Shown piece after piece: positions 48,712 through 60,819 of a stretch of DNA of 64,000 nt; positions within the stretch are counted from its first letter, which is position 1, and each line of letters starts with the position of its first letter. The stretch comes from Telopea speciosissima (Eukaryota > Streptophyta > Magnoliopsida > Proteales > Proteaceae). The position numbers and the translations under genes are program-made. The notes beneath the pieces are model-generated. The model had not been told where the DNA came from. It did no database searches and saw only the letters and a list, made by a program, of their open reading frames with translations. The stretch spans positions 62,001-126,000 of the forward strand of contig NC_057924.1 of assembly GCF_018873765.1 (NCBI RefSeq), given 5' to 3'.

Positions 48712-51700
48712 CCCCCTCAAGTTGGTGCAAATATATTGAACATGTCCAACTTGGATACCAGTGGGTGGAAATGTGGAATACCTTAAAATTCTAGCCCTTA
48801 GTAAATACATCAGCTAGTTGATTAATAGAACTAACAAATGAAATACAGATGACTCCTTGTTCAAGCTTCTCTTTGATGAAGTGTTTGTCAATCTCAACAT
48901 GTTTTGTCCTGTCATGCTGGATAGGGTTGTGAGCGATACTGATGGCAGCCTTGTTGTCACAATAGAGTTGCGTAGGATCTTCATAAGCAATTCCCAGGTC
49001 ACTCAATAATCTCTTGAGCCACATGAGTTCAGAAATCCCCTGTGCTATGGCACGAAATTCGGCTTCTGCATTGGAGCGAGAGACGACTGACTATTTCTTG
49101 CTACTCCGCATGACAAGATTTCCTCCAAGGAAGGAACAATAACCAGAAATGGATTGCATATCATCGATGGATCTTGCCCAATCAGCATATGTGAATATTT
49201 CCAGCTTTAAGTTCCCATTGTTGGATAAGAGAATTCCCTTCCCAGGGGTAGATTTTAAATACCTCAGTATACAATGTACTGCATCAAGGTGAGATGTCCT
49301 GGGATCATGGAGAAATCTATTGACGATGCCTACAACATTGGCAATATCTGGTCTAGTATGTGACAGGTAAATCAACCGTCCAACAAGTCTCTGGTATTGC
49401 TCTCTATCAACAAGGTTACTCATGTCACTGCATAACTAATGATTGACCTCAATAGGAGAATCTGTAGGCTTGCAACCTAACATGCCACTTTCTTAAAGAA
49501 GGTCTAAGGCATACTTTCGTTGGGAGATGAAAAGGCCCTTGTTTGACCTTGCAACTTCAATCCCAAGAAAATACCTAAGAGATCCCAAATACTTGGTTTC
49601 AAACTCCTTTGCAAGTAGTGATTTTAGATGGGAATTTCATTATTGCTATTCCTAGTGATCACTATATCATCTACATATACGATGAGGGCTGTGATCTGGG
49701 CTCCATTTCTTTTCACAAACAAGGTGTGGTCAACCTGACTTGTCTATACCCAAACTTCGGTATGGCTTTAAAAAAACCGGCCAAATCAGGCCCTATGAGA
49801 TTGCTTGAGACCATACATGGACTTCTTTAGTTTGCAAACACGGCCAACAACACATGGGAATGAAATGCCAGGAGATGGGTCCATATAAACCTCTTCTTCA
49901 AGATCCTCATTCAGGAATGCATCTTTGACATCCTATTGTTGGCGATTCCAACCCAAATTTAATGCCCTTACCGAATTCATCTTTGCTACAAGGGCAAAGG
50001 TTTCTTGGTAGTCAATTCCATAGGTTTGGGTGAAGCCTTTTGCAACCGGACGTGCCTTTTATCTCTCAACAATGCCATCTGCACTCTGCCCTTTGCTCTA
50101 TGCCCTCTGCTTGACTGTGAACACCCATTTACACTCGACCAATTTCTTTCCCTCTAGATGAGGGACAAGTTCGCAAGTACCGTTTTTGTCCAAATCCTGC
50201 ATTTCCTCTACCATATCAGCCTTCCACTTTGGATCTTTCATGGCTTCTTTCCAATCATATGGAATAGACACAGAAGACAAGGAAGAAACAAAGGCATGAT
50301 AGGAGGGTGATAAAGAATAATAGGAGACAATGGGAAATGGGATGTTGTGTGCAGGATCGAACACCTTTCATGATAGCAATGGGACAATCATCATGTACAG
50401 TGTCAGGAAGATCAGGTAAATTATGAAAAGTAGGAGGGTTATTACCTGATTGTGAGGGCAAATCTGGTGGAGGCGCCACAGTACCAGTACTGTCAGTTGT
50501 AGGCGCCACAAAACTTTACCTTTGGACTGTCGCTGGAAAGTTATCAACAACCATAGGGTAAACTGGACTTGGCACCAACTCTTCCTCAAGACTCTCCCCT
50601 GAAATGGTGTCGTGAAATATGGTTCAGACTCATGAAAAGTGACATCCATGGTGACATAGAGGTGACGAGGAGGGTGATAACATTTGTAACCCTTTTGAAG
50701 GGCCGAGTAACTAAGGAAAATACACCGAAGAGCACGGGGATCTAACTTTGACTGAGAAGGGAGGAATTTAGTGCAAAGCAAACACACCCAAATATCTTCG
50801 GAGAAAGAGAAGAGGCAATGGTAGGGCCTGGAAGAAAAGAAAGAGGTGTCTTAAAGTTAAGAACACTAGAGGGAACCCTATGTATGAGATAAGTAGCAGT
50901 ATGGACAACATCTCCCCAATAGGTCTTGGGGACACCTATGGTAAACATCGAAGCACGGGTCACATCCAGGAGATGACGATTCTTCCTTTTAGGGGTGCCG
51001 TTTTGTTCTGGTGTCCAAACACAAGAAGTTTGGGAGAGTATGCCATGGGAGGGGAGATATTCTTGAAAGACATGATCAGCATATTCCGTACCATTGTCAC
51101 TTCAAAGAACTCTAATAGCGGCATTAAATTGAGTATGTAGCATGGTATGGAAAGGTTGAAAACAAGAAAAAGAATCAGATTTATGGTGTAGAAGATATAC
51201 TGAAGTGAGGCGTGTGCAATTATCAATAAAAGTAATGAACCAACGAAAACCATTACAACCAACGAAAATCAGAATGAAAATTTGAGAAAGGAACATCACT
51301 TTTACTGTTACTAATAGGGTAAGAATGTCTCGTGTGTTTAGCAAATTCACACACATCACAATTTAATTGTTCCAAACCTGAAATTCTAACTAAATTGGGA
51401 AACATAAAACGTAAAATATGAAAAGACGGGTGTCCCAAACGGCGGTGCCAGTGAAGAAGCTTTGTCAATGCATTATCAAAACGGAGGGTGTGAGCAGAAG
51501 ATGGGACCGGGACAACTGTTGGTGTAGACTCCAAATAGTAGACCATAACGGACCCGACCATACCCAATTGTTCCGCCCGTCACCAGATCTTGAAACAAGC
51601 AATGGGTAGAGAGGTGAACAGATCAATTTAATTTACTAGTTAAACGATAAATAGTTAAAAGATTGGCACATAATTTTGGGACATGCAAAACTTAGGAAAG

Positions 51701-52164
51701 AGAAAGGTGAGAACCACAAGAAACAAGACCTTTACTCGAAATGGAGGACATAGACCCATTGGCAACACGTACCTTATTCCAGCCAGAACAAGGAAATAGG
51801 TACAAAAACCTCTGTGTTTCTAGTTATATGATCAGTACGCTAGAGTCAGTTCTTCGTAAAGGACTCGTACAGGAGACATGAAAATTACCTGACTGGGCAA
51901 GGTTAGAAATAGGAGAATGGGAAGAACTAGTAGTCAATTGTGTCACCAATTTTTGTATAGCAGCCATTTGATTCATATAAAAAGGGATCGTGGCAGGAGG
52001 TGCAGGGCCTGTATCAGATGCTTCAGAAAGGTGAGCCTGGGAGCGAGTACTGCCTGGTGTAGGGTTACGTCCACCCTTTGGGCGCCCATGGAGCTTCCAA
52101 CAAGTTCTCGTGTGTGACGAGGCTGACCATAATAATCACATTTCATAGGTTCCCATGCAGGAGG
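48712..52164 (-). pseudogene. Copia pol and 3' gag remnant
   Basis: Frameshifted fragments appear in copia order on the minus strand. They are RNase H (YCDNKAAISIAHNPIQHDRT, 49024-48791), the end of reverse transcriptase with LVGRLIYLSHTRPDI (49423-49091), reverse transcriptase start KWVFTVKQ near 50110, and the integrase tail and linker (50787-50255). Integrase and GAG-pre-integrase follow (51567-50742, [11 protein letters not shown]). A damaged zinc knuckle near 52120 reads CDYYGQPRHTRTCWKLHG. The N-terminal part of gag is on the far side of the gypsy insertion. Confidence 0.82.
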
Positions 52165-52169
52165 AGGAA

Positions 52170-53243
52170 TAATGTAGTCCTAGGTAGGACAAGTCCCACT
52201 AGGAACCAGGGGAATAGTGTTATGTAATAGGGTTGGCCGAATGGGACAGATTTGGCTAATTAGGGCAAAATTTAGGGTTAGGGTTAGGGTTGAGTAATGA
52301 TAATGGGGTTTATAGGGTTTTAATATGCAGGTTTAGGAGGTCTTAATGATATGAAGATGTTAGGGTTGGGAGGGGTTTTAAAATTCTGCAGTTGGGCAGA
52401 ATCGGGTTGCAGGTTTTAGGGTTTAATGGAGTGAGGGGATGGAGGGGTTAGAGTGGATACTATAGGCTAGGGTTAAGGTCGAGTGTGGGGAGTGATGTGG
52501 GGAATGTGGGCTAGAAGTAGGGTTTGAGGGTGTCCTAGTTGAGGTAGGAGTTGCAGGTTTAATGGAGTTTAGGGTTTGATGGATGGAAGGGGATGTGGGT
52601 TAGGTCTAAGGGAAGGGTAATGGCTAGGTGGAAGAAGACTTTAAAATAACTTGCAGGTTTGAACTTACTATAATGCAGGAATAATAGCAGCAGCTTGAAG
52701 ACTTGATAAAACCTCCCGATCTTCACAATGCAAGGAGTCGCAGGAGTCCACCTACCCTTCACCACCTTGAGATCCACAAGGATGCAAAACTCACAGAGGA
52801 GCAGAGGCAGCAGCTCGATGGCAGCAAGCACAGCTTGAAACAGGAGATCTTTTAACGCAGAAAATAGTGGGGGAGCCTGCCCATGATAGGTGTATTTATA
52901 GTAATAAAAGGGGCCAAGGGGCCTTACAGATATTCAGATCTGGATTAGGAATCCTAGATCTGAGTCCCAGGTATAGTCCTAGTCACAATATAACTCAACC
53001 CTCTTAAAATCGTGGAGGGGAGACTAAAAACAAAGTTTTAAAAAGAAATACAAAAGATGCTCCAAGAGCCAATAGAAATAAAACAAAAACAACCAATAAG
53101 AAAGAGTCACTTAAATTGGACCAATGGTTGGACCGGTTCAATTTAGGAGCTTAAAAAAAAACTAAGTATAGAAAAAAAGAAAGGCTCCAACAAAACAGCC
53201 AAGTCAAGGCTTCTTCTTCTTTCTCATGCTTGGACCTGCATCA
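52170..53243 (-). repeat. Gypsy 3' LTR
   Basis: This 1074-bp LTR in plus view runs TAATGTAGTCC to CCTGCATCA. Versus the 5' LTR it has about 25 visible substitutions, lacks a segment of about 30 bp near 52533, and has one more TTAGGG unit near 52272-52289. Confidence 0.92.
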
Positions 53244-53279
53244 GCTCTCCCCGGCTTAGAAACATTCATCTCCGATGAA

Positions 53280-54002
53280 CAAGGTTCTAAAACTCAGGTC
53301 TCGGTGGCATCCCGGCCAAGCCAGAAACCGAGTAGAGTCGAGATCTCGGCGAGTTGCTGCATTTTTTTTTTTTTGACTTGGACCCCCCAACTCGACGGGT
53401 TGTACATATATTTTGGGTCTGAAACTTGGTATCCAGCCTATTTCAGGCCATTTAAACTCAATGGCATGCCCAGATTTCCCAAAAAACAACTCCAAATATG
53501 AGTTTCACTTTGGACCATAGATTGGTAGGCGATGAGTTGTACTAAAACAACCTACTCTACATATAATTTAGTAAAACATAGCAAATTAGCACTTGAATCT
53601 CACTTCAAACAATGCAATCCACCCAAGATTTGAAAGAAAGAGGAAGAAAATTGAGGGAGAGAGCTGTTTTCCCCTTTGTTTAGAGAGCTATGGACAGAAC
53701 TAGCAAGATTTCCGAGTTCTGTCTCTAAGCCTCTTTTAATAAAAGGGGCACATGGGTCAAATGGGCATTAAAATGGGTAAAAAAAGTGGGTTCTAACCCG
53801 ATACCGAGATCTCGCCAAGATATTGAATTTTTAACACTAAAAAAAACTGGAAAATAAATTCAGAAAGTGAATCATTTGGCTGTACCGAGACGATACCGAG
53901 ATCTCGCCGAGAAAGTGTAGTTTTATAATGCATATGGCATCTCGTCTCGAGATTTTCGAGAACCGAGAAGCTCGCCGAGTCGAGACGAGTTTCAGAACTA
54001 TG
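53280..54002. mobile_element. hAT-like non-autonomous element inside gypsy
   Basis: This 723-bp insertion has a perfect 8-bp duplication CCGATGAA at 53272-53279 and 54003-54010. The 16-bp terminal inverted repeats CAAGGTTCTAAAACTC and CATAGTTCTGAAACTC differ at three positions. Subterminal regions carry many gagatctcg/ccgagat motifs in both orientations. There is no transposase gene. It lies within the C-terminal coding tail of the gypsy polyprotein. Confidence 0.82.
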
Positions 54003-54010
54003 CCGATGAA

Positions 54011-57000
54011 TGGGTGAATGCCATGTAGCGATCATCTAATTCCGGATCAAGCTTCTTGAAGTCATCGGCATGGATCTAAGTGTTGTTTTGGCATGGGCGA
54101 CCTTTCCATTTGACAAGGAAAGAGTGGTAACCGGCGCCTTGACGAGTTGTCTTGTGCATATCATCCAGAACCTCTTCAATCACATCTTCCGTAGGTGGCC
54201 TTAGTTGGGGCAGCTGCAACATGTGCTCTGAATCACCATCATCTGAATGATGCCCCGTGTACAAGTATAGATCAGCCACGTTAAAAACATTGCTGATGCC
54301 CATATTAGCAGGCAACTCTAAAACATAAGCATTGGGCCCAATACATTTCAGCACCTTGTATGGACCCATCTTCTTTGGATGGAGTTTACTGTTGACACCC
54401 GGTTGGTGTCTCTCTGGATTCACCCATTCCATGACCATGTCTCCAGGCTTGAACTCTACGAACCTGTGATGCTTGTCAGCAGTGGACTTGTAGTGATCAG
54501 TACTGAGTGCTATCTTGCGTCGAATATCCACGTGCACACGGAGGAATTCATCTGCTTCAACACTTACCCGAGCTTGAGGGGGTAAGGGGATGAGATCAAT
54601 CGGATAGCGGGGTTGTATCCCAAGGAGAATCTTGAAAGGAGTACGACCGGTGGTCCTGTTCACTGAACTGTTGTTTGCGAACTCAACAATGTTAAGGATA
54701 GAGGGCCATGTCTTCTCATAATCTCGGACCAAACACCGCAGCAAGTTACCAAGGCTCCTGTTGACTACTTCTGTTTTCCCGTCAGTCTGGGGGTGGAATG
54801 CGGTAGGGAACAAAAGTTTGGTGTTTGTCTTCAGCCATAGAGTCTTCCAGAAGTAACTCATAAATTTCACGTCACGATCGGATACGATGGTACTGGGTAA
54901 CCCATGGATGCGAACAATCTCCTTGAAGAACAGTTTGGCAATGTGGGAAGCATCAAGTGTTCTGCGACAAGGAATGAAGTGAGCCATCTTGGTGAATCTG
55001 TCAACTACCACTATGATGGAGTCAAATCTTTCTTTGGTAGGGGGTAGCCCAAGTATGAAATCCATACTGAGATCAACCCAGGGCTGGTGAGGGATCGACA
55101 GTGGTGAATAGAGGCCTGTGTTTTGCTTGGTGCCTTTAGCTAGCTGGCAAACTCGACACCTCCGGATTACATGCTCTACATCTTTGGCCAAGTGAGGCCA
55201 ATAGTACCGATCCGTCACCTACAAGATGGTTTTATCTTTCCCAAAGTGTCCTCCTAAGCCTCCTTCATGTAACTCCCTGATAATATGGTGCCGTAAGGAC
55301 GAGTCGGGAATGCAAAGCCGGGTTCCTAAGAACAGGTAACCATCATGTAATGAATACTTAGGGTGCTGTCCACCCTGCTTCAAATCAGCATATAGGACTT
55401 GAAAGTCCTTGTCACTAGCATACTCTTCTCTGATCTGCTCGATGCTAAGTGCATGGGCTGAAAAAGTGTTCAAAGTCAGGACTTTTCTACTCAGTGCATC
55501 AGCTACTGTATTCTCCTTTCCTGACTTGTATTTGAGGGCAAAATTGAAATCCTGTAAATATGCAACCCATTTAGCATGTCTGGTGCTAATGGACTTCTGT
55601 GAGTGGAGGTGCTTGAGTGCCTCATGATCAGTGTACAGGACGAATTCTTTGCCAATAAGATAGTGTCTCCAATGTCGCAAGACCTGAACAACAGCATAAA
55701 GCTCTATGTCATAGGTAGAGTACCGAGTCTTGGCATCATTAAGTTTTTCACTGTAGAAGGCAATGGGATGCCCATTCTGCATAAGAACTCCGCCTAGACC
55801 AACATGGGAAGCATCAGTAGCAACTTCGAAAATATGGTCAAAATTGGGCAGGCGTAGCACTGGAGCTTCAGTCATCTTCTTCTTAATCACCTGGAAGGCT
55901 TTGTGTGCTGCTGTCGTCCATTTGAACTGACCCTTGTTCTGCTTGGTGCATTCGGTTATGGGTGCCATGATGGCACTGAAATTGCGAATGAATCGCCTGT
56001 AAAAGGAAGCCAACCCATGGAAGCTTCGTACTTCAGTGAATGTTTTTGGAGTAGGCCATTCAACAATGCTTCGGACCTTTTCCGGATCAGCTTCAACACC
56101 TTTTGATGAGATTATAAAACCAAGGAAAACAACCTTGGGCAGCATGAAGGAACACTTCTTTAAGTTGATAAACAACTTCTCTTGTCGGAATACTCTTAGA
56201 ACTTGTTTTAGGTGGTCTATATGTTCATTTGGATGCTTGCTGTACACCAAAATATCATCAAAATAAACAAAGAGAAATTTACCGATGAAAGGACGAAGTA
56301 CTTGTGTCATGACTCTCATGAATGTGCTAGGTGCATTCGTCAGGCCAAAGGGCATGACCTTCCACTCGAACAATCCATCTTTGGTCTTGAAGGCTGTCTT
56401 CCATTCGTCTCCAAGCCGAATGCGAATCTGATGGTATCCACTTCGAAGATCGATCTTGGAAAAGATCTTAGAACCGGACAGCATGTCTAGCATGTCATCA
56501 AGCCTAGGAATTGGGAACCTATACTTGATGGTAATCTTGTTGATAGCTCTACTGTCCACACACATGCGCCACGAACCATCCTTCTTTGGCGTCAACAAGG
56601 CTGGAACAACACAAGGGCTTATGCTTTCTTCAATAAACCCCTTCTTGAGAAGCTCTCCAACTTGTTTATTAAGTTCTTCATGCTCAGAGGGACTCATCCT
56701 GTAGGCGGGCAGATTTGGTAACATAGCACCAGGTACCAAATCGATGGCATGTTGAATGTCCCTTAGTGGGGGTAACTCGTTGGGCAGTTCTTCTGGCACT
56801 ACATCCGAAAAATCCTGCAATAACTCCTTGATGGGCTGTGTAAACTTCACTTCGGATTGGGCAGCAACCTCTTGAGTCACCACGGAAAGAACCAAGCCTG
56901 TATCATGGCTGGTTTGTTCAAACTCTCTTTGTGGGACAGCTAACAAATTACTTCTAGATTCTGTCCCCTTCTGATTGGTGCGCATGACACGGCAGTTACG

Positions 57001-58698
57001 TGCTCCTTTAGGCAAATTAAGGGGGTACCACTTGATCTGCTCTCCCTTATGTTGAAACACACACAGGTTTTTTCTTCCTAGGAGGGCAACATCGTTGTCG
57101 TATAGCCATGGTCTCCCTAATAGCACATCAGTCATTCTCATCGGGATGGTATCACACCAAATTTCCTCTGAATATTTGTGGGCCTGTAAGGGAACATAGC
57201 ACCTCTTGTTCACATCAAGCTTATTCCCATTCAATAAGGAGACTTTGTATGGTATTGGATGCTTTTCAAATTTCAGATTTGCCTTCTTCACAAGGTCTTC
57301 AGAAACAACATTAACACGGCTGCCACTATCAACAATTATCTTGGTAGTGCGCTCGCCTACTCGCAATCGAGTATAGAAGATGCAACTACGTCGCCAATCT
57401 TCACCCTTAGTTTCAGCACTCAATATACGTGTTACTACATGTACACCTCGAGTATCTTCAAAGTCATCACCCAGGTCATCAAAGTAAGCAGCCCCATCAT
57501 CATCATCATGAGGGGGTAATGCATAAATACCCTGTTCATCAAAATCATCAGGGTTCTCTTCTTCTTTTTCAGCTACATGAATCGGTCTCTGTTTTTGTGG
57601 GCAATCCTTAGCATAATGTCCCTTTTCATTGCAGCGATAACGTGTGTTTGATTTACTGGTGGTCATTGGGGCTTTGCCCTTGTCCACACGAGAAGAGCTA
57701 CCAGTGTAGGGGGCTGTCCGTGTAGAACTAGCAGTGATGTTGTTACCTCTATTGTAACCATTAGTTGGTTTGGATGCTAGAAAAGGTTTCCTGGTGTCGA
57801 CAGCAGTGGAGCCAAACCTTCTAGGTGTGTTCAATAGGTCCTCAGCCTTCAGGGCTTTCTCAAAGCAGTCCTTGATGTCTAGAACATCCGCAACTCCAAT
57901 AGCCCTAATAATATCAGATCTCAATCCCAGCCGAAATCGAGATAACATCTGAGTAGCACTCTCTCTGGTATCAGTACGAGAAGAAAGAGCATTGAACTTC
58001 TGCATATACTCGGATACAGTCATAGTCCCTTGCCGAAGGGAGTCGAGTTGATCTTGCATCTGAGCTCTGTAATGTCTAGGCAAGTATTTCTCTTTCAAGT
58101 CATACTTCATGTCCTCCCAGTTAGTAGGTGCATTACCTACGCGCTCCAAGTCTCTCTCTGTCTTTCGCTACCATTCTCGAGCAGGGCCAATCAGTTTGGT
58201 ACGTGCCAATCTCATCTTTCGATCTTCGGGCAAGTCATACCAGTCAAAATAATCATCTAGGGCAGCAAGCCAGTCATAGAAAACCTGTGGATCATCATGC
58301 CCATTATAGTCTTTTAGCTCTAGCTTGACCTTCTGTGTATCGTACCTCCTGTTAGTAGCTTCATCTCCAGTGAAGTAGGATTTCATGGATTCTTCAAAGT
58401 TAGGTATTCGAGGTGCTTCAGTAGTTCTGTCCCTATCTTCTCTGTAGTCATCTCTGTCAGATCTACGTCGGTCCCTGTAATCCCTGTCGTGTCTGGACTG
58501 ATCTCTGTGGTCCCTGTGATGTCTGGGATGATCTCTACAATATTCATCCCTTCCCAGAGTTCCGTGTACTTCAGAATGCACTTGGAATCTATCCTCCTCT
58601 ACATATAGAGGGTTGTTGACAAGAGGCACAGCTTGCCTTTGTTCTACAATCTGTAACCGATCACTGATCTTATGGAGCATATCCATGATTGCAGCCAT
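54011..58698 (-). pseudogene. Gypsy Gag-Pol polyprotein with in-frame amber stops
   Basis: One continuous frame of about 1560 codons from ATG 58698 has stops only at TAG 58168-58170, 55219-55221 and 54076-54078. Domains: an Arg/Asp/His-rich Gag N-terminus; retrotransposon gag core (58149 to about 57830); an imperfect knuckle CNEKGHYAKDC near 57625; protease IIVDSGSRVN near 57330. Reverse transcriptase follows with VYFDDILVYS near 56255, then RNase H with VATDASHVGLGG near 55825. The integrase zinc finger has CRVCQLAKG near 55145, and its core has SMDFILGLPP near 55060, IVSDRDVKF near 54885 and HPQTDGKTEVVNRS near 54790. A chromodomain-like FLVKWKGRP lies near 54110. The stops fall where W, Q and W are expected, so each can be a single transition. 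Confidence 0.9.
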
Positions 58699-58755
58699 GG
58701 GATCAGGTGGGGGTGATAGTGTTGGATCAACAACGGGGTTGCCATGTTCTTCTAT

Positions 58756-58769
58756 GGCTCTGATACCAA
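58756..58769 (-). other. Primer binding site of gypsy
   Basis: Minus-strand TTGGTATCAGAGCC lies three to sixteen bases inside the 5' LTR end, complementary to initiator-Met tRNA. Confidence 0.85.
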
Positions 58770-58771
58770 TT

Positions 58772-59866
58772 TAATGTAGTCCTAGGTAGGACAAGTCCCA
58801 CTAGGAACCAGGGGAATAGGGTTATGTAATAGGGTTGGCCGAATGGGACAGATTTGGCTAATTAGGGCAAAATTTAGGGTTAGGGTTGAGTAATGATAAT
58901 GGGGTTTATAGGGTTTTAATATGCAGGTTTAGGAGGTCTTAATGATATAAAGATGTTAGGGTTTGGAGGGGTTTTAAAATTCTGCAGTTGGGCAGAATCG
59001 GGTTGCAGGTTTTAGGGTTTAATGGAGTGAGGGGATGGAGGGGTTAGAGTGGATACTATAGGCTAGGGTTAAGGTCGAGTGTGGGGAGTGATGTGGGGAA
59101 TGTGGGCTGGAAGTAGGGTTTGAGGGTGAGGGCTGAATCTGGAATTATAAGGGAGTCCTAGTTGAGGTAGGAGTTGCAGGTTTAATGGAGTTTAGGGTTT
59201 GATGGATGGAAGGGGATGTGGGTTAGGTCTAAGGGAAGAGTAATGGCTAGGTGGAAGAAGACTTTAAAATAACTTGCAGGTTTGAACTTACTGTAATGCA
59301 GGAATAATGGCAGCAGCTTGAAGACTTGATAAAACCTCCCGATCTTCACAATGCAAGGAGTCGCAGGAGTCCACCTACCCTTCACCACCTTGAGATCCAC
59401 AAGGATGCAAAACTCACAGAGGAGCAGAGGCAGCAGCTCGATGGCAACAAGCACAGCTTGAAACGGGAGATTTTTTAATGCAGAAAATAGTGGGGGAGCC
59501 TGCCCACGATAGGTGTATTTATAGTAATAAAAGGGGCCAAGGGGCCTTACAGATATTCAGATCTGGACTAGGAATCCCAGATCTGAGTCCTAGTTATAGT
59601 CCTAGTCACAATATAACTCAACCCTCTTAAAATCGTGGAGGGGAGACTAAAAAAATAGTTTTAAAAAGAAATACAAAAGATGCTCTAAGAGCCAATAGAA
59701 ATAAAACAAAAACAACCAATAAGAAAGAGTCACTTAAATTGGACCAGTGGTTGGACCGGTTCAATTTAAGAGCTAAAAAAAAAACTAAGTATAGAAAAAA
59801 AGAAAGGCTCCAACGAAACAGCCAAGTCAAGGCTTCTTCTTCTTTCTCATGCTTGGACCTGCATCA
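58772..59866 (-). repeat. Gypsy 5' LTR
   Basis: This 1095-bp LTR is a copy of 52170-53243, and the two agree closely along their length. A frame at 59182-59454, mirrored at 52559-52831, is LTR sequence, not a gene. Confidence 0.92.
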
Positions 59867-59871
59867 AGGAA

Positions 59872-60389
59872 CCTTCGAAGAATCTACGGTAAGAGATGCA
59901 GGTGGTGTGGTGAGCAGGGCAGACCAGACGGGAATAGTAGAAGGCATCATAACAGTTCGACAATGTTCCTCAGACTGAACCAGATTATAGGTCTGAAGGA
60001 GAGTACGGAATGTCTCACGCACCAAAATCTGAACTCGAACTTGATCATACTTTGGATAGAGGCCTGTTAGAAAATCATATACACATTCCATCTCCCTCTC
60101 CTTCTGGAGAGTGCCAGCGTCCTCAGGGTGAACCATGGGAATGGGATGATAGAAGTCCAATTGCTGCCAAAGTGTAGTTAGGGCAGAGTAATAGGTAGTG
60201 AGAGATAACTCCTTTTGGGCAGTATTGCGAACTTGTCGATGACTCTCATAAATCTGGGCATAATTTCCTGTCTGCGAATAGGTTTGGCGGACTGCGTCCC
60301 AGAGGTACGCTGACCTACGGGTCGCGGTGGCAGCACCGACAGATAGAGCCGGAGGAGGAGGTGTGGCGACCTGCGGGTCGCGGTGGCAG

Positions 60390-60443
<54 letters not shown>

Positions 60444-60489
60444 TGGCGGAGGAGAAACGGCGACCTGTGGGTTGCGGCGGTGAAGGCAT
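59872..60489 (-). pseudogene. Gag N-terminal part of degenerate copia
   Basis: This is minus-strand coding sequence for a copia Gag core (SAYLWDAVRQTYSQTG, TLWQQLDFYHP, then MECVYDFLTGLYPKYDQVR). It is cut at 59872 by the gypsy insertion; its continuation is at 52164. The presumed start near 60489 is followed by a (GA)n microsatellite at about 60393-60440 that encodes a Leu-Ser repeat and probably reflects expansion after insertion. Confidence 0.8.
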
Positions 60490-60654
60490 GATGATCGAGA
60501 CGTGGTAAAATGAAAATCACGAGTGCATGATGCAATGATCGTCTACCATGCTAGACGAGAAGGCTACGGTCTCCAACAAGTCGAGGCGGCGGTGGTGGAG
60601 AAGAACAATGCTTAAACCGAGAAAGATTTCTTAGGGTTTTGGATTCTGATACCA

Positions 60655-60814
60655 AGTTCAGAATCAGAGTTGGGTGAATAATATGACTTGTCATTAATGA
60701 CAGAGGTCACTTTATTTATAAAGAAAATTACAGCCTAAAGGCAAACTAGTCAAACAGGGAAAATTATAAAACCCTAAAGTAAAGAGATAATATTCCAATC
60801 CCACGGTTCTCAAC
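60655..60814 (-). repeat. 5' LTR of degenerate copia
   Basis: This is a 160-bp copy of 48548-48709. The primer binding site TGGTATCAGAATCC lies at 60654-60641 on the minus strand, and the ATACT duplication follows at 60815. Confidence 0.9.
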
Positions 60815-60819
60815 AATAC

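Larger units (their letters stand above)
52170..59866 (-). mobile_element. Ty3/gypsy chromovirus-type LTR retrotransposon
   Basis: This 7.7-kb element has LTRs at 52170-53243 and 58772-59866 and a perfect 5-bp duplication AGGAA at 52165-52169 and 59867-59871. It sits inside the gag gene of the degenerate copia element. The minus-strand primer binding site TTGGTATCAGAGCC is at 58769-58756. Gag-Pol domains run protease, reverse transcriptase, RNase H, integrase, chromodomain-like tail, which is gypsy order. A hAT element lies between pol and the 3' LTR. Confidence 0.94.
48548..60814 (-). mobile_element. Degenerate Ty1/copia element hosting a gypsy insertion
   Basis: LTRs at 48548-48709 and 60655-60814 (plus view AGTTCAGAATC to CTCAACA) are flanked by a perfect 5-bp duplication ATACT at 48543-48547 and 60815-60819. 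The polypurine tract complement follows the left LTR (ctccccctcaagttgg), and the primer binding site lies at 60641-60654. Without the gypsy insertion the element is about 4.6 kb, shorter than normal, so there are internal losses. The LTRs differ at about a dozen positions plus small indels, the oldest-looking intact pair here. Confidence 0.92.

Noticed and set aside
52265..52290. Interstitial telomere
   Set aside because: Only two or three TTAGGG units, located inside an LTR and shared by both LTRs.
53226..53501. Open frames on both strands around 53.2-53.5 kb
   Set aside because: They straddle the gypsy LTR end and the hAT element; the coding look comes from repeated gagatctcg-type motifs.
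58168..58170. Programmed stop-codon read-through in gypsy gag-pol
   Set aside because: The TAG lies inside the Gag region rather than at the gag-pol border, and two more TAGs occur in pol, which fits mutational decay better.
52559..59454. Identical about 90-residue frames at 52559-52831 and 59182-59454 as a duplicated gene
   Set aside because: Both lie at the same place in the two LTRs of the gypsy element, so the identity is LTR identity.
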